Assembly (NCBI RefSeq): GCF_050908995.1 | Contig: NC_135132.1 | Coordinates: forward strand, 6,877,001 to 6,941,000 | Direction of reading: 5' to 3' | DNA from: Andrena cerasifolii | Taxonomy: Eukaryota; Arthropoda; Insecta; Hymenoptera; Andrenidae | DNA length: 64,000 bases | Shown here: in pieces, positions 35,901 to 45,645 of the stretch | Layout: every line of letters starts with the position of its first letter | How positions within the stretch are numbered: the first letter of the stretch is position 1 | Notes under the pieces: model-generated | Told to the model about the DNA's origin: nothing | Databases searched by the model: none | The model's input: the letters and a program-made list of their open reading frames with translations, nothing else | Position numbers and translations under genes: made by a program

Positions 35901-36036
35901 CTTACAAGGGAACATATCGAATCCGTACACGCCGATTCTGATGAGACTGCAGATTTACAGAATATTTTTCAATATTCTGCAAATCTGCAGTCTCATCAAA
36001 ATCAGGGTGTACGAGTTCGATGTATTCCCTCGTAAG
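35901..36036. mobile_element. 136-bp near-perfect hairpin element
   Basis: Arms of about 65 bp. The left runs CTTACAAGGGAACATATCGA... to GATGAGACTGCAGATTT and the right is its inverse ending GGGAATACATCGAAC (inverse sense) and CGTAAG. Loop of a few bases. About 90% arm identity. Confidence 0.8.
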
Positions 36037-36108
36037 ATAAGCGTATTCTTCAACAACCGCTTTATTTAAATGCCACTGCAAGGTCGCGCACGAGTCATGT
36101 GTAACGCA

Positions 36109-36813
36109 CAGAGGTGTACGAGAACCTGAAAATGTCGGGTCGGAACGAGAATTTTTCTCGGGATCGGGACGGGTTCCCGAGGGTTTCCGGATTCGTATTA
36201 TTAGAGCTGACTCTGCCCTCATTAGTTAAAATATCCTATCTAGTATTTCGAAACATCCGAGAAAACTGAAGTTTTAGCATTTTCTTTCTGCCATTCTTAT
36301 AAAGAAATAAATAAATTAGACCGTTTCTAGATCTCTACGAAGCACGTGGGGTTTTCTAATTTCCTTAAAAGGTAAAAGACGCGTGGAACTTCAAATATTT
36401 CAATACTTGAAAAATGGAAAAATGCTAGATAGGACATTTTAACTAAGGAGGGCAGGACTGATGTTTGTACTTCGGGAAATCAACAATGTCTGTACACTTT
36501 TTCTTACGATGCGTTAAATGTGTAATGTCGTATTCATTAACCGGGTCCTTCGAATTTTCGGGAATCCCGACTCTCTTGAGAATTCCGACTCTCGAGAATC
36601 CCGGACATTCTCGGGAACCCAACCCAACCTGACCCGACCTGTCCCGATCTCGAGAATCCCGGACATTCTCGGGAATCCCGAGATTTTCGGAAACCCAACC
36701 CAACCCGACCCGACCTGTCCCGATCTCGAGAATTCCGGACATTCTCGGGAACCCGAACCGACCCGACCTGTCCCGATCTCGAGAATCCCGAAATTTTCGG
36801 ATTCTCGCACACC
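36109..36813. mobile_element. composite element with GC minisatellite, tentative
   Basis: Starts CAGAGGTGTACGAGAACC and ends GGATTCTCGCACACC, an approximate inverse. It is flanked by a 7-bp direct repeat taacgca (36102-36108 and 36814-36820). The interior has CGGGA-rich direct repeats, three or so units of about 60 bp at 36550-36800 (core CCCGACCTGTCCCGATCTCG), and a second inverted-repeat element at 36213-36455. Confidence 0.5.
36213..36455. mobile_element. inverted-repeat element nested in 36109-36813
   Basis: Ends CTGCCCTCATTAGTTAAAAT and the inverse ATTTTAACTAAGGAGGGCAG, with CCTATCTAG/CTAGATAGG inside. A possible 4-bp duplication gact flanks it. AT-rich interior unlike the GC-rich host element. 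Confidence 0.65.
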
Positions 36814-37203
36814 TAACGCAACTAGAAGCTACACTTCGCTGTGGACAAATATATTAATCATGCGGAAACATTTAGGCGCGTAAATCATACGGCACTTTAA
36901 TGTCAGCCGACGTCAGTAACATTCGTAACAATATCTACCGTTCAACGAATCAATGCCTTACCCTACGCTACTGTCCGATAACTGCTAACAGAACACAGTG
37001 GTGCATAAAATGCTTCGTGAGGGTAAAAGGTACAATGAAATATTTACAGACCTTCGTATTCCGGTATAAATTAAAATTTGCGCGAGACAGTGGTATCACT
37101 AAACGTCCATTCTACACAGTAGAAGTTATCTTCGATCGAAAGTTGTTGGCAGTGCTATGAGAGTCGGTAACATCTTCAACAAATGCCTAGAGGCCTGGAT
37201 CGC
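36814..37203. other. convergent intergenic, kurz to Tmx2
   Basis: Probably the 3' UTR of Tmx2 on the minus strand. No other gene seen. Confidence 0.4.
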
Positions 37204-38288
37204 TCATTCAGCCTTCACCGCCTTCCTCTCCCTTTTCTTGATCGGATTCTTCTTGCACTCTTTGTAAAGATTGTTCAGGTCGAACGCTGCCTTTATATTA
37301 TCCTACCGAATAACACGCTACCCTTAATACTGGCAAAACACATCTAGAAATCTAGAAACACGTAATCCCACGTACCAACGAGAAAAGGAACTTGACCAGC
37401 TTCCCTTTATGATCCGCGTACGGGCGCCTCAGCATCTCTTTACCGTCTTTGAACAGAATCAAGGTGGGAAGCTGCTTGCTGGTGCTAGCGTCACTGATAT
37501 GGTACTTCGCCCCCGCATCCGGGTACCTTCCAATGTCGACCTTCCCGAATTTCAAGTTCTCCAAAGCGAATCTGAAATTTTCCATAAATCATCCCCAAGA
37601 AAGGCTACGCAAATAACACGAAGCAAGCGCAACCCACTGTGCGGAGAGCTCCGAGAATATCGGAGCGAAGTTGACGCAAGCTGGGTTCCATGCCGTGTAA
37701 AACGCGACCAGCCAAACGACTCTGGTGTCGCGCTGCAGCTCTTCCTGCAATCCGTTGGCGCTTCGCAGGTAAATTACGTTCTCCGGGCCTTGGTACGTTG
37801 GCTCGGGGAATAGCAGACCGCATACTGTAATTAAAACGTCGGGTAACAAGCTTCGTCGGTCGGAGACCTTCGCGCTATCGAGAAGGCACGTACGAATGAA
37901 GACGATGGCGAACAGTATGCCCATACGAATGTCGGCGTAGAACCAGAGGATAAGGTTGGCGACTTTGGTGTAGACGAAGCTGGACGACAAGTAGTTGATC
38001 ATCGTAACGCTGCCGGTTTTCCGCGTCCTTATCATTATGACTATCATGAGGAAGAACAGGATCTCGGTCTCCCTCTGGAATAGAGGAACCCTTTGTAACG
38101 TGACCCGGATTGACGGACACCCCCTGCGAACATTACTGACTTACCCCATCGAGTTCGCACTCGGCTTGGGCGAATACGTAATTGCAGACAATCGGCACGC
38201 GTTTCGAGACGATGTACGAGACGCTTAGTAAAATGTTTATCAAATAGTAGGGCTTCAACAGGAGCCTCAAGTCTTTTTTAAAAGGCAT
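37204..38288 (-). CDS. Tmx2: thioredoxin-related transmembrane protein 2 (TMX2)
   Basis: Five exons: 38145-38288, 37894-38074, 37638-37824, 37376-37571 and 37204-37302, giving 268 residues (human 296). TMX2 is an ER and mitochondria-contact membrane protein with a thioredoxin-like lumenal domain. Hydrophobic segments: PYYLINILLSVSYIV, EILFFLMIVIMI, and MGILFAIVFILCGLLF, which spans a junction. Family landmarks: KVANLILWFYADIRMG, TYQGPENVIYL, LKFGKVDIGRYPDAG, KQLPTLILFKDGKEMLRRP, DLNNLYKECKK. The position of the CxxC motif reads WNPAC, so only one cysteine is present, as in vertebrates (SNDC). The 69-nt intron 37825-37893 is in frame and stop-free, but removing it restores the vertebrate spacing and sequence, so it is called an intron. 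The C-terminus KAVKAE lacks the KKxx ER signal of the human protein. Confidence 0.92.
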
Positions 38289-40176
38289 CTTCCGGAGACA
38301 AATGTGGCCAGGTTATAGTGGCGACGAAAGGCGAACCCCGATTGCAGGAGTCTCGACGAGAATCCGCGAGAGTTATTTGATTGAACTTTTGGAATCGTTG
38401 TTTATAGTTCAGAGGAGTTTGGTATTTGTTTATTGTGGAATACAGGCAGAGGAACGTTCTACTATATCGATTGCGAATTGATCATGCCAACGAACCCTTC
38501 CATGTTTATTCCCGCTGCGAAATCGCTATCAGGATTATCGTGTGCGATCAATATTTGTGATATAGAATTTCACGAGGCGGAGGTGGGTGTAAAGAAGACA
38601 GCTTTAGAGGCCGAGAGGTCGTCGGTGGACGAAGTAATTCGGGAACCTCATTGGCCGGCAAATTGTAGTTAATTCTTTAAGTGCCGTGGGCGTTTATGAG
38701 CGATTAGACAGTTTAGTTCGAGAGGTGCATGCGTCATGCGGCGAACGCTCATAGGCGTTGGAAGAGCACGGCTAGCAAATGCAGCTGTGGGATTTCCGCA
38801 CGCTGCTTGAGAAATGAGGGATTAAATATATTCGGAGGGTAAAGTAAATTTCTTTCGCGCGATCGGTACTTCAGTTTGGGTAATGTCACGACGCAGGCTC
38901 GGATTAAAGGTCTGGGCTAGGGAGGGCTGCAGCCCTGGGCCCCACTTTGCAGGGGGCCCTGTTCTAACCCTTCAGTTCAAAACGATTAGCTCACTTTGTC
39001 TTCATTAGAAATGTTCCACAACTTTCAATTTTATGTTTTTATTTTAAATTTTCATTATTTAAACCTCCTTTATATCTATTTAAATTTTTATAATTTTGAG
39101 AATTATATATTTTTAGACAGATCTACGGTACACCGCGGGAACACCTAGCTAACCTAGTAGTTAGTAAAGGATGCCGAATGCTTAAACCCGAATAGGACAG
39201 CAAGGTTAAAAGGCATATGTATTCTTGTTTTGTTGTGATCCTTTTTTCTCGGTCGTTGCACGGAATACGTTTATAAAACGATCTTTAAATTGTTACGCTA
39301 ACAGAATCATTTGTAAATCGCGGGTTTCGAATGACCTATTTTATACTTCTTGAATTCTAATTCCTACCACACGTAGCGTTACAATCTATTTCGAGGCTTC
39401 ATCGGTAACGTTGCATGCGACACAAAAATGGTAAGGGAGTTCTAGGACCCCCCCAAACCGGTGACAGGAAAATGCATTGTTTGTTAGGTCTATCCTATAT
39501 CTCGTCTGTGATCTCTGCTTCGGGTCCCAGAGTTAGGAGCGATGCCGCCGCGAGAGGCGTCGTGACTTAGAAGGCATATACATATGTGTTAATGAGATTG
39601 TGTAGTAGACATTTGAATGGTATTACTGGGCTTGCCAGGAAAATCCTACGCGTAATGGAGGGGGAACATGCACGCAAGCGCGTGATGACGCTGTCATTTG
39701 ACTGAACCTTGGCGTCGATTGGTTGACGTCACGGGGTCATCACATGCGTGGCGTGTTCCCCTTGCACTACAAGTAGGAATTCCAGGCCTGTATATGTATG
39801 CAAATGCCTTTACAACAGTTACGAAATCTGCCGGCCGCTAGAAGAACTAGGACGAAAAAGTCACAAATTCTGGATAGGAGTCGGAACACCTGTCTATTAC
39901 ACCGTGGTCTATGCTCATACTAGGGTCCATGCCCAAAAATTCAACAAATGCGAGTGTAACCTGTAACCGCGCAGGAGACCATGTTGGAGGCTAACACGTT
40001 TCCCCCAAACACAATATCCTGAAAACCGTGAAGGTAGATTCGAAACATTATAATCTTTCAAAAGACTCATACATCGCACTTGCTTATCACACCAGCGCCG
40101 TGTCATCCGACAATCTCAGCAACATTTCAATGTCCGCCAGTGCCAGTGTATAATACCGAAATAAATGTTTTCGCAG
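38289..40176. other. divergent intergenic, Tmx2 to Rrp5
   Basis: No supported gene. Contains a degraded hAT-like scrap near 38890-38960, the second copy of the 33-bp dispersed repeat (39153-39185), and an imperfect inverted repeat at about 39655-39770 (GGGGAACATGCACGC with GCGTGGCGTGTTCCCC). The Rrp5 start codon sits directly after an acceptor (tttcgcag), so a 5' UTR exon lies somewhere here. Confidence 0.4.
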
Positions 40177-43100
40177 ATGACGTTAAAGAATTTTCCACGA
40201 GGCGGGAAGAAGCTCCAAGAGAAGAAATCCTCGGATTTGGTAAATTTCTCATATACGAATCCGCGAGCAATGTTCCGCGATCAATAATACACTTTTGTTC
40301 CAACAGCTATTTAAAAGACACGATAAACCGGTTAGAAAGAGCCGCGAGAAGGACAAGGGGAGGAGAACCGACAAAGAAGAAACAACCTTCGTCGCCAACA
40401 CTGCTGAACGATTATCGTACGCGACGATATGCGAGGGTTTGACAATATTAGGCTGCATTTTCGAAGTAACGGAATACGATCTGATCGTATCCCTCCCAGG
40501 CGGCACGTTGGGTCGTGTCCAGGTGACCGATATAAGCGAGGCGTACACAAATCTGCTGCAAAGTTTAATAGAATCCGAGGACAACCGGCCGAACGAATTC
40601 AAGCCGTTACCTGAGCTGTATTCCCCCGGGGAGTACGTCGTATGCAGCGTGAAGAGTATACGGCCCGAGGAAAAGTGGCAGATTGCTTTGTCCCTCGAGC
40701 CCCGTCTGGTAAACCAGAATCTGAGCATCGGCCACTTGAGTAACGGCTGCAAAATAGCGTGCACCGTTAGCAGCGTAGAGGACCACGGCTACGTCGTAGA
40801 CACAGGTTTAACGAATGTACGGGCATTCGTACCTGCCAAGAAGGGTAGCAGCGAGAAACCACTGCGTGAGTAAACTTCCAAGCAGAGTTGGGCATTAATC
40901 GAATAAATTTTTATTCGAATGAACTCGAATAAAAATTTCGAATAAAGTGAAGTTACTCGAGAATAACGAATAAATAATTAGTCGACTAAATTTGTATTCG
41001 CGAGTTATAACGCAAAATCGGAATAGTTGAACTTTCAGGGGTTAATTTCATCCCCTTCGAGTGAATTTGGGCAGCAAACAAAAATTGCGTTCTAATCAGG
41101 AGGAAATTCCCTATATATTCACAAAGTTTCAGAATTTTTTGAATTTTCGGGTTCGGGATCTTCCCTTGTAAGCGACACGAATAAGCGGGGGTCAGAACCC
41201 GAGTCGCTCCGGTCGGACCGAGAGGGGTATCATGAGGCAAGGGGAACACTTTTCGAGTGTACACGGCGTCAAAACGGCTTCCCTTCGGAAATTTGTCAAC
41301 GTTGCATGTCACTAGGCATAACTCAGCGGTTCTAGTGATATGCAACGTTGCCAAATTTCGGAAGGGAAGCCGACTCTGGCGTCTAGTATACCTACTCGAG
41401 CCGAAGCGGCTTATTCGTGACGCTTAGTCGCCACGGCGGTCTTCCGAATAACGAGGAACGAATAACTTCACTGTATTCGAAATTTTTAGTCGAAGGTTAG
41501 TCGAAGAACAATTTAGCCGAATAATGCTCAACTCTGCTTCCAACTATCTGTACTTTACGAAACTAAGGATTAAAAAGTGACTGGTGCTTATTGCTTTTCA
41601 GACCCAGGCAAGCAAGTCTTTTGCCATGTACAGGAGATTAAAACGAGAGACAATACATCGACCATCACACTGTCCACGAAAAAGAAATACGTGAAAGCGA
41701 TAAACGATCTTGACATCACGTCGTTAGACAGCCTGATGCCGGGAACAAAATTCGATCTGAATGTTAAAAAGGTCCTCGCTAACGGGCTCTCCGTCTCGTT
41801 CGGAGAGAGCTGCGTGGGCTACGTGAATCAATTATACTTGGACGAACCTTTGTCTACTTATTCGAAGGGGATGCAAATTATCGGCACTCTGCTGTACATT
41901 TTGCCGACCGTGAAGTTCGGATACTTTAGTTTAATAATAGGAAAGCGCAAAGACGAGACTGTCAGACTAGGCGATTTTATAGAAGAAGCTACTGCGTTGT
42001 TCAGGGAATCCGGGGGAGTTGTGCTGCGGTTAACCGACAGTGGAGTACGCGGGTTCCTTCCGTTGAAGAGAACGAACGTCGATTTCGACAGGATCGTTGA
42101 GAAATTCGCGCCCGGTAGCAAGCACAAGTGCAGAGTGCTGTCGTACAATTGGATGGACGGGACCTACGTCTGCACTATGCAGCGCGCGTTGATGGAGCAG
42201 AAATATTTCACGCTGTCGGACTTCAAGCCCGGCGACTTGGCGAACGTGAAAGTCACGAGCGTCAACGCGAGCGAGGGCTTCGTGAACGTTCAAGTTGGTA
42301 AAGTTAAGGGGCACGTCGCGTCGGAGCACGTGTCCGACGCGGGTAAGAGCGGTCTGAGGAGATTGAAGGCCGATATGGATGTGGAGGGAAGAGTTTTAGC
42401 CGTGAGTAACGAGCGCAACAGGGTATACTTCACTTTGAAGAACTCACTGATAACGAGCGAGTTGCCTGTTCTAAGCGACATAGGGCAAGCGAAGCGCGGG
42501 TCCAAGCACCACGGCACCGTCGTGCAGATAAACAAAAACGGTTTGCTGGTGAAATTCTTTGGCGACGTTAAAGGCTGGGTGCCCCGCACCGCGTTGAGCA
42601 AAGAAGCCTCCGCGGTGAATTGGAATTATTCCACTGGGCAGACAGTGCTGGTGAAGATCGAATCGGTGGATGAGAACCTGAAGAAGATAATGCTAAGTGT
42701 AGCTACTATGGACGCGAAGCAGGAAGAAAGTATATTCTCCATCGGGGAGCGTGTCCATGGAACGATCACAGACTCGTCTACTCAAGGCGTGTACTTGAGG
42801 ATCAGCAAAAACGACGGGCAAAGCGTGAGCACAGGGTTCCTGCCCGCGGGCCACATGTCGCCCTGCATGGAGACCGCTGCTTTACTGGCGTCCAAGTGCA
42901 TCCCTGGAGACACCCTCTCCGCGCTGGTGTTCGCCACAACTTCCAGCTTAATTCTGACGAGAACCTTCGTGCCGGAGGAGAAGTACAGGGACTTTGAGCA
43001 GCTGCAAATAGGAGACACTATACCGTGCTCGGTTAGAGACATAGAGCCGGACGGCGTGAGAGTTATTCTACCTGTTACCGGATGCCACCCGTTTGGATAT

Positions 43101-45615
43101 GTTTCTTACAGTAACGTCAGCAATTTCACTCTGTTGCACACGAATCAGATTGTGTTTGCGAAGATCATCTCGATTAATAAGAGAGAGAAGCGGCTGAGCT
43201 TGACACTGTCGTTGAAGAAAATATACGACGAGCTCACTGACGCTAGGAACGGGATGATGTCAGCGGTGGACGGGCTTAGGTTGCACTTTAATAAGCTGGC
43301 GGAATTAGAGGGAAACCCGTTCTACGAGAATAGACCTATATCGGCGGTGAAATTGGGCCAGAGGGTTACCGGTAAGGTGGAGAAGGTTACGAATGGCGGT
43401 CTTGTGGTGCAATTGGGAAATAGCTTGTTGGGTACGGTGAGTAAGGATCATTATTCTGGGAAGCCAGAAGTGGGAGCCACTGTATCCGGTATAATTATGT
43501 GGAAGAATTACGCGCAGGAGCTTGTCGAACTGACTATGTTGCCTTCGGTGATGAGGGGCATAAGTGCGAAGCAGAACAAGCAGTTGAACCTTGCCGATGG
43601 GAAACTGCTGAGAGGTAGGATTGTAATGGTGACGGATTGGTTTATTTTAATTCTGTTGAAAGGACACGGCAGAGGCTCTTTAGCAGCAATGCCCGTTCGA
43701 CGCCACATGAACGATATCCAACCAGATCTGTCGCCCTATGCTGTCCATTCGAAGATTAGGTGCTACCTTATATTGGACGCCAAGGAATCGGATATCGCGC
43801 CTATCTGTATGGTGAAGTCTGCTTTCGAGGCGAAGCGCAGTGGGAAAGCGAAGCAGAGCAAGGCAGCTTTGAAAAGGAAGAATACGCTTGAAGAAAACGA
43901 GGCGCCTACGAAGAAGGTGAAAACTGAGAGGACTGAGTCGAAGGATAAAGCTGTTAATAAAAAGCAAGCGGCGGAGGCTAAGCAGAAGGAGAAGAAATTG
44001 AAGATTGTTAAAAAGGAGGCGGACGCGAAGCCAGTGATAAATTACATCGACGACGCGAACGACAATGCCGATGATTTGAATGACCATGAAAAGCCGAGGA
44101 TATCTGCGTGCGGGTTCTTCTGGGACGACAAACGCGATTTAGATCTTCTTAAAATTGAGGAAATTTCCAGCGAGAGCGAGGAGGAAACGGGAGGTCAGCC
44201 GAGGCAGAAGAAGAAGAAGTTAAGCGCTGGCGAGCGCCGGGAGCAGGAGAGGCAAAAGGAGCGCGAGATTCGTCAAAGGGAGGAAGCTTTAGCTAGCAAT
44301 CAATTGCCAAATTCTGTAGACCAGTTTGACAGATTGGTCTTAGGGAGCCCAGACAGCTCGATAATTTGGCTGCAATACATGGCTTATCATTTGCAAACGA
44401 CAGAGATCGAGAAAGCAAGAGCAGTCGCCAGGAGGGCCGTTAAGACGATCAATTTCAGAGAAGAGAACGAGAGGCTGAACGTGTGGAACGCTTGGTTAAA
44501 TTTAGAGTCCAAGTTTGGCACCCCGGAGTCTTTGAAGGACGTTTTACAAGAAGCGGTGAGGACCAACGATTCGCTGAACATTTACAATCACATGCTGACG
44601 GTGCACGTCGAGGCTGGTCGGCAGGCGGAATTGGAGAAGATAATCAACGCCATGGTTGGGAAGTTCAAGCAGAATCCTCAAGTGTGGATAGACTGCGGCG
44701 CAGCGTTATTGAAAATGGGTTTGAAGGATAGATCTAGGCGCATAATGCAGAGAGGTCTGCAGTCCTTGCCAGTATCCGAGCGTACGTATATTGAAAGAAG
44801 CGTGCAGTTGCAGTAGAGTAAGAGCATTGTGATTCTAACATACATTTTTATACGCAGATGTGAACTTAATGACGAGGTTCGCAATGTTAGAGAACAAGTT
44901 TGGAGACAGGGGTAGAGCGCAGACTTTGTTTGAGCAGATACTGAGCTCCTACCCTAAGCGCGTGGATATATGGTCGTGCTACGTGGACTCGTTAACCAAG
45001 TCAGACGACATAGACATCGCAAGGTAAGAATTCTTTCGCGGTAGAGTACTCGGAGTGCCCGTACCATGCAGTGGCGGATTTAAGAAAAAAGGCCCAGGTG
45101 GCAAACGTTCTGAGGGGCCCATTTCTTCGGGGATATGAAAAGGTGGTTTACTAAAAACGGGCTCAATGTAATAATACAGAAAAGAATATAGTTTGGATAA
45201 AATTATAATTTCTTTTTTTAAGGACGGGGCCTTAGGGGGGCCTTATGGGCAGGGGCCCATTTTTCGGGTATATAAATAGGTAGTTTACTAAAAACAGGCT
45301 CAGTGTAATAATACAGAAAAAAATATAGTTTGGATAAAATCATGTTTTTGTAAGGCCGGGGGCCTTCTGAGCAGGGGTCCAGGCGGCAACTGCTCATCGG
45401 CCGCCGTGTTAAATCCGCCTCTGGTACCAAATTGTCGTGTTCGCAGGAAAGTGCTGGAGAGAGCAGTTGTCCAGACATTACCGACGAGGAGGATGAAGAC
45501 CCTGTTCAAGAAGTTCATCAGCTTCGAGGAACAGCATGGTACCGAGGAGAGTGTTGCCCGCGTCAAGCAGATGGCTGTTGACTACGTAGAGAACCAATGT
45601 AATAAAGAGAACTGA
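40177..45615 (+). CDS. Rrp5: Rrp5 / PDCD11, S1- and HAT-repeat ribosome-biogenesis factor
   Basis: Five exons: 40177-40239, 40307-40865, 41602-44781, 44858-45023 and 45447-45615, giving 1378 residues (human 1871, Drosophila nearer 1430). Rrp5 is a nucleolar scaffold needed for both small- and large-subunit pre-rRNA processing. It starts MTLKNFPRGGKKLQEKKSSD. A long tandem array of S1 RNA-binding repeats follows (e.g. GLTILGCIFEVTEYDLIVSL, DHGYVVDTGLTNVRAFVP, GVRGFLPLKRTNVDF, GCHPFGYVSYSNVSNF). Next is a Lys/Glu-rich linker (about residues 960-1060), then HAT/TPR-like helices (IIWLQYMAYHLQTTEIEKAR, YPKRVDIWSCYVDS, FKKFISFEEQHGTEE). Exon 3 must stop at 44781 (GAGC|GTACGT) to give PVSEHVNLMTRF. 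The read-through frame ending at 44816 is wrong. Introns 2 and 4 are almost entirely transposon. Confidence 0.95.
40883..41536. mobile_element. hAT-like MITE, family A, in Rrp5 intron 2
   Basis: Ends CAGAGTTGGGCATTAATCGA and ATAATGCTCAACTCTG. The 8-bp duplication is cttccaag/cttccaac (40875-40882, 41537-41544), 7 of 8 identical. The outer arms contain GAATAAATTTTTATTCG-type palindromes. A family C palindrome is nested inside at 41257-41392. It begins 17 bp after the 5' splice site. Confidence 0.88.
41257..41392. mobile_element. palindromic MITE, family C, copy 2, nested
   Basis: Same arms and loop as 25922-26047 (GGCTTCCCTTCGGAAATTTG, loop GCATAACTCAGCGGTT). It sits within the family A element of Rrp5 intron 2, so it inserted after that element. 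Confidence 0.85.
45069..45423. mobile_element. hAT-like MITE, family B, in Rrp5 intron 4
   Basis: Ends CAGTGGCGGATTTAAG and TTAAATCCGCCTCTG. Flanks are gtaccatg/gtaccaaa (6 of 8 identical). It has an internal direct duplication of about 130 bp (about 45112-45237 and 45248-45375, shared word AATATAGTTTGGATAAAAT). It makes up 355 of the 423 intron bases and ends 23 bp before exon 5. Confidence 0.88.
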
Positions 45616-45639
45616 CTAATTTGAATAGAACCAGCAGAG

Positions 45640-45645
45640 AATAAA
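45640..45645 (+). terminator. polyadenylation signal, Rrp5
   Basis: AATAAA 25 nt past the Rrp5 stop codon. Confidence 0.6.

Noticed and set aside
38433..38672. 79-codon plus-strand frame in the Tmx2-Rrp5 gap
   Set aside because: No recognisable motif, start context or splice partner. Could be a small gene, but unsupported.
44782..44816. Rrp5 frame continuing past the exon 3 donor
   Set aside because: The extra tail does not match the family. Splicing C|GTACGT to the next exon recreates the conserved SEHVNLMTRF.
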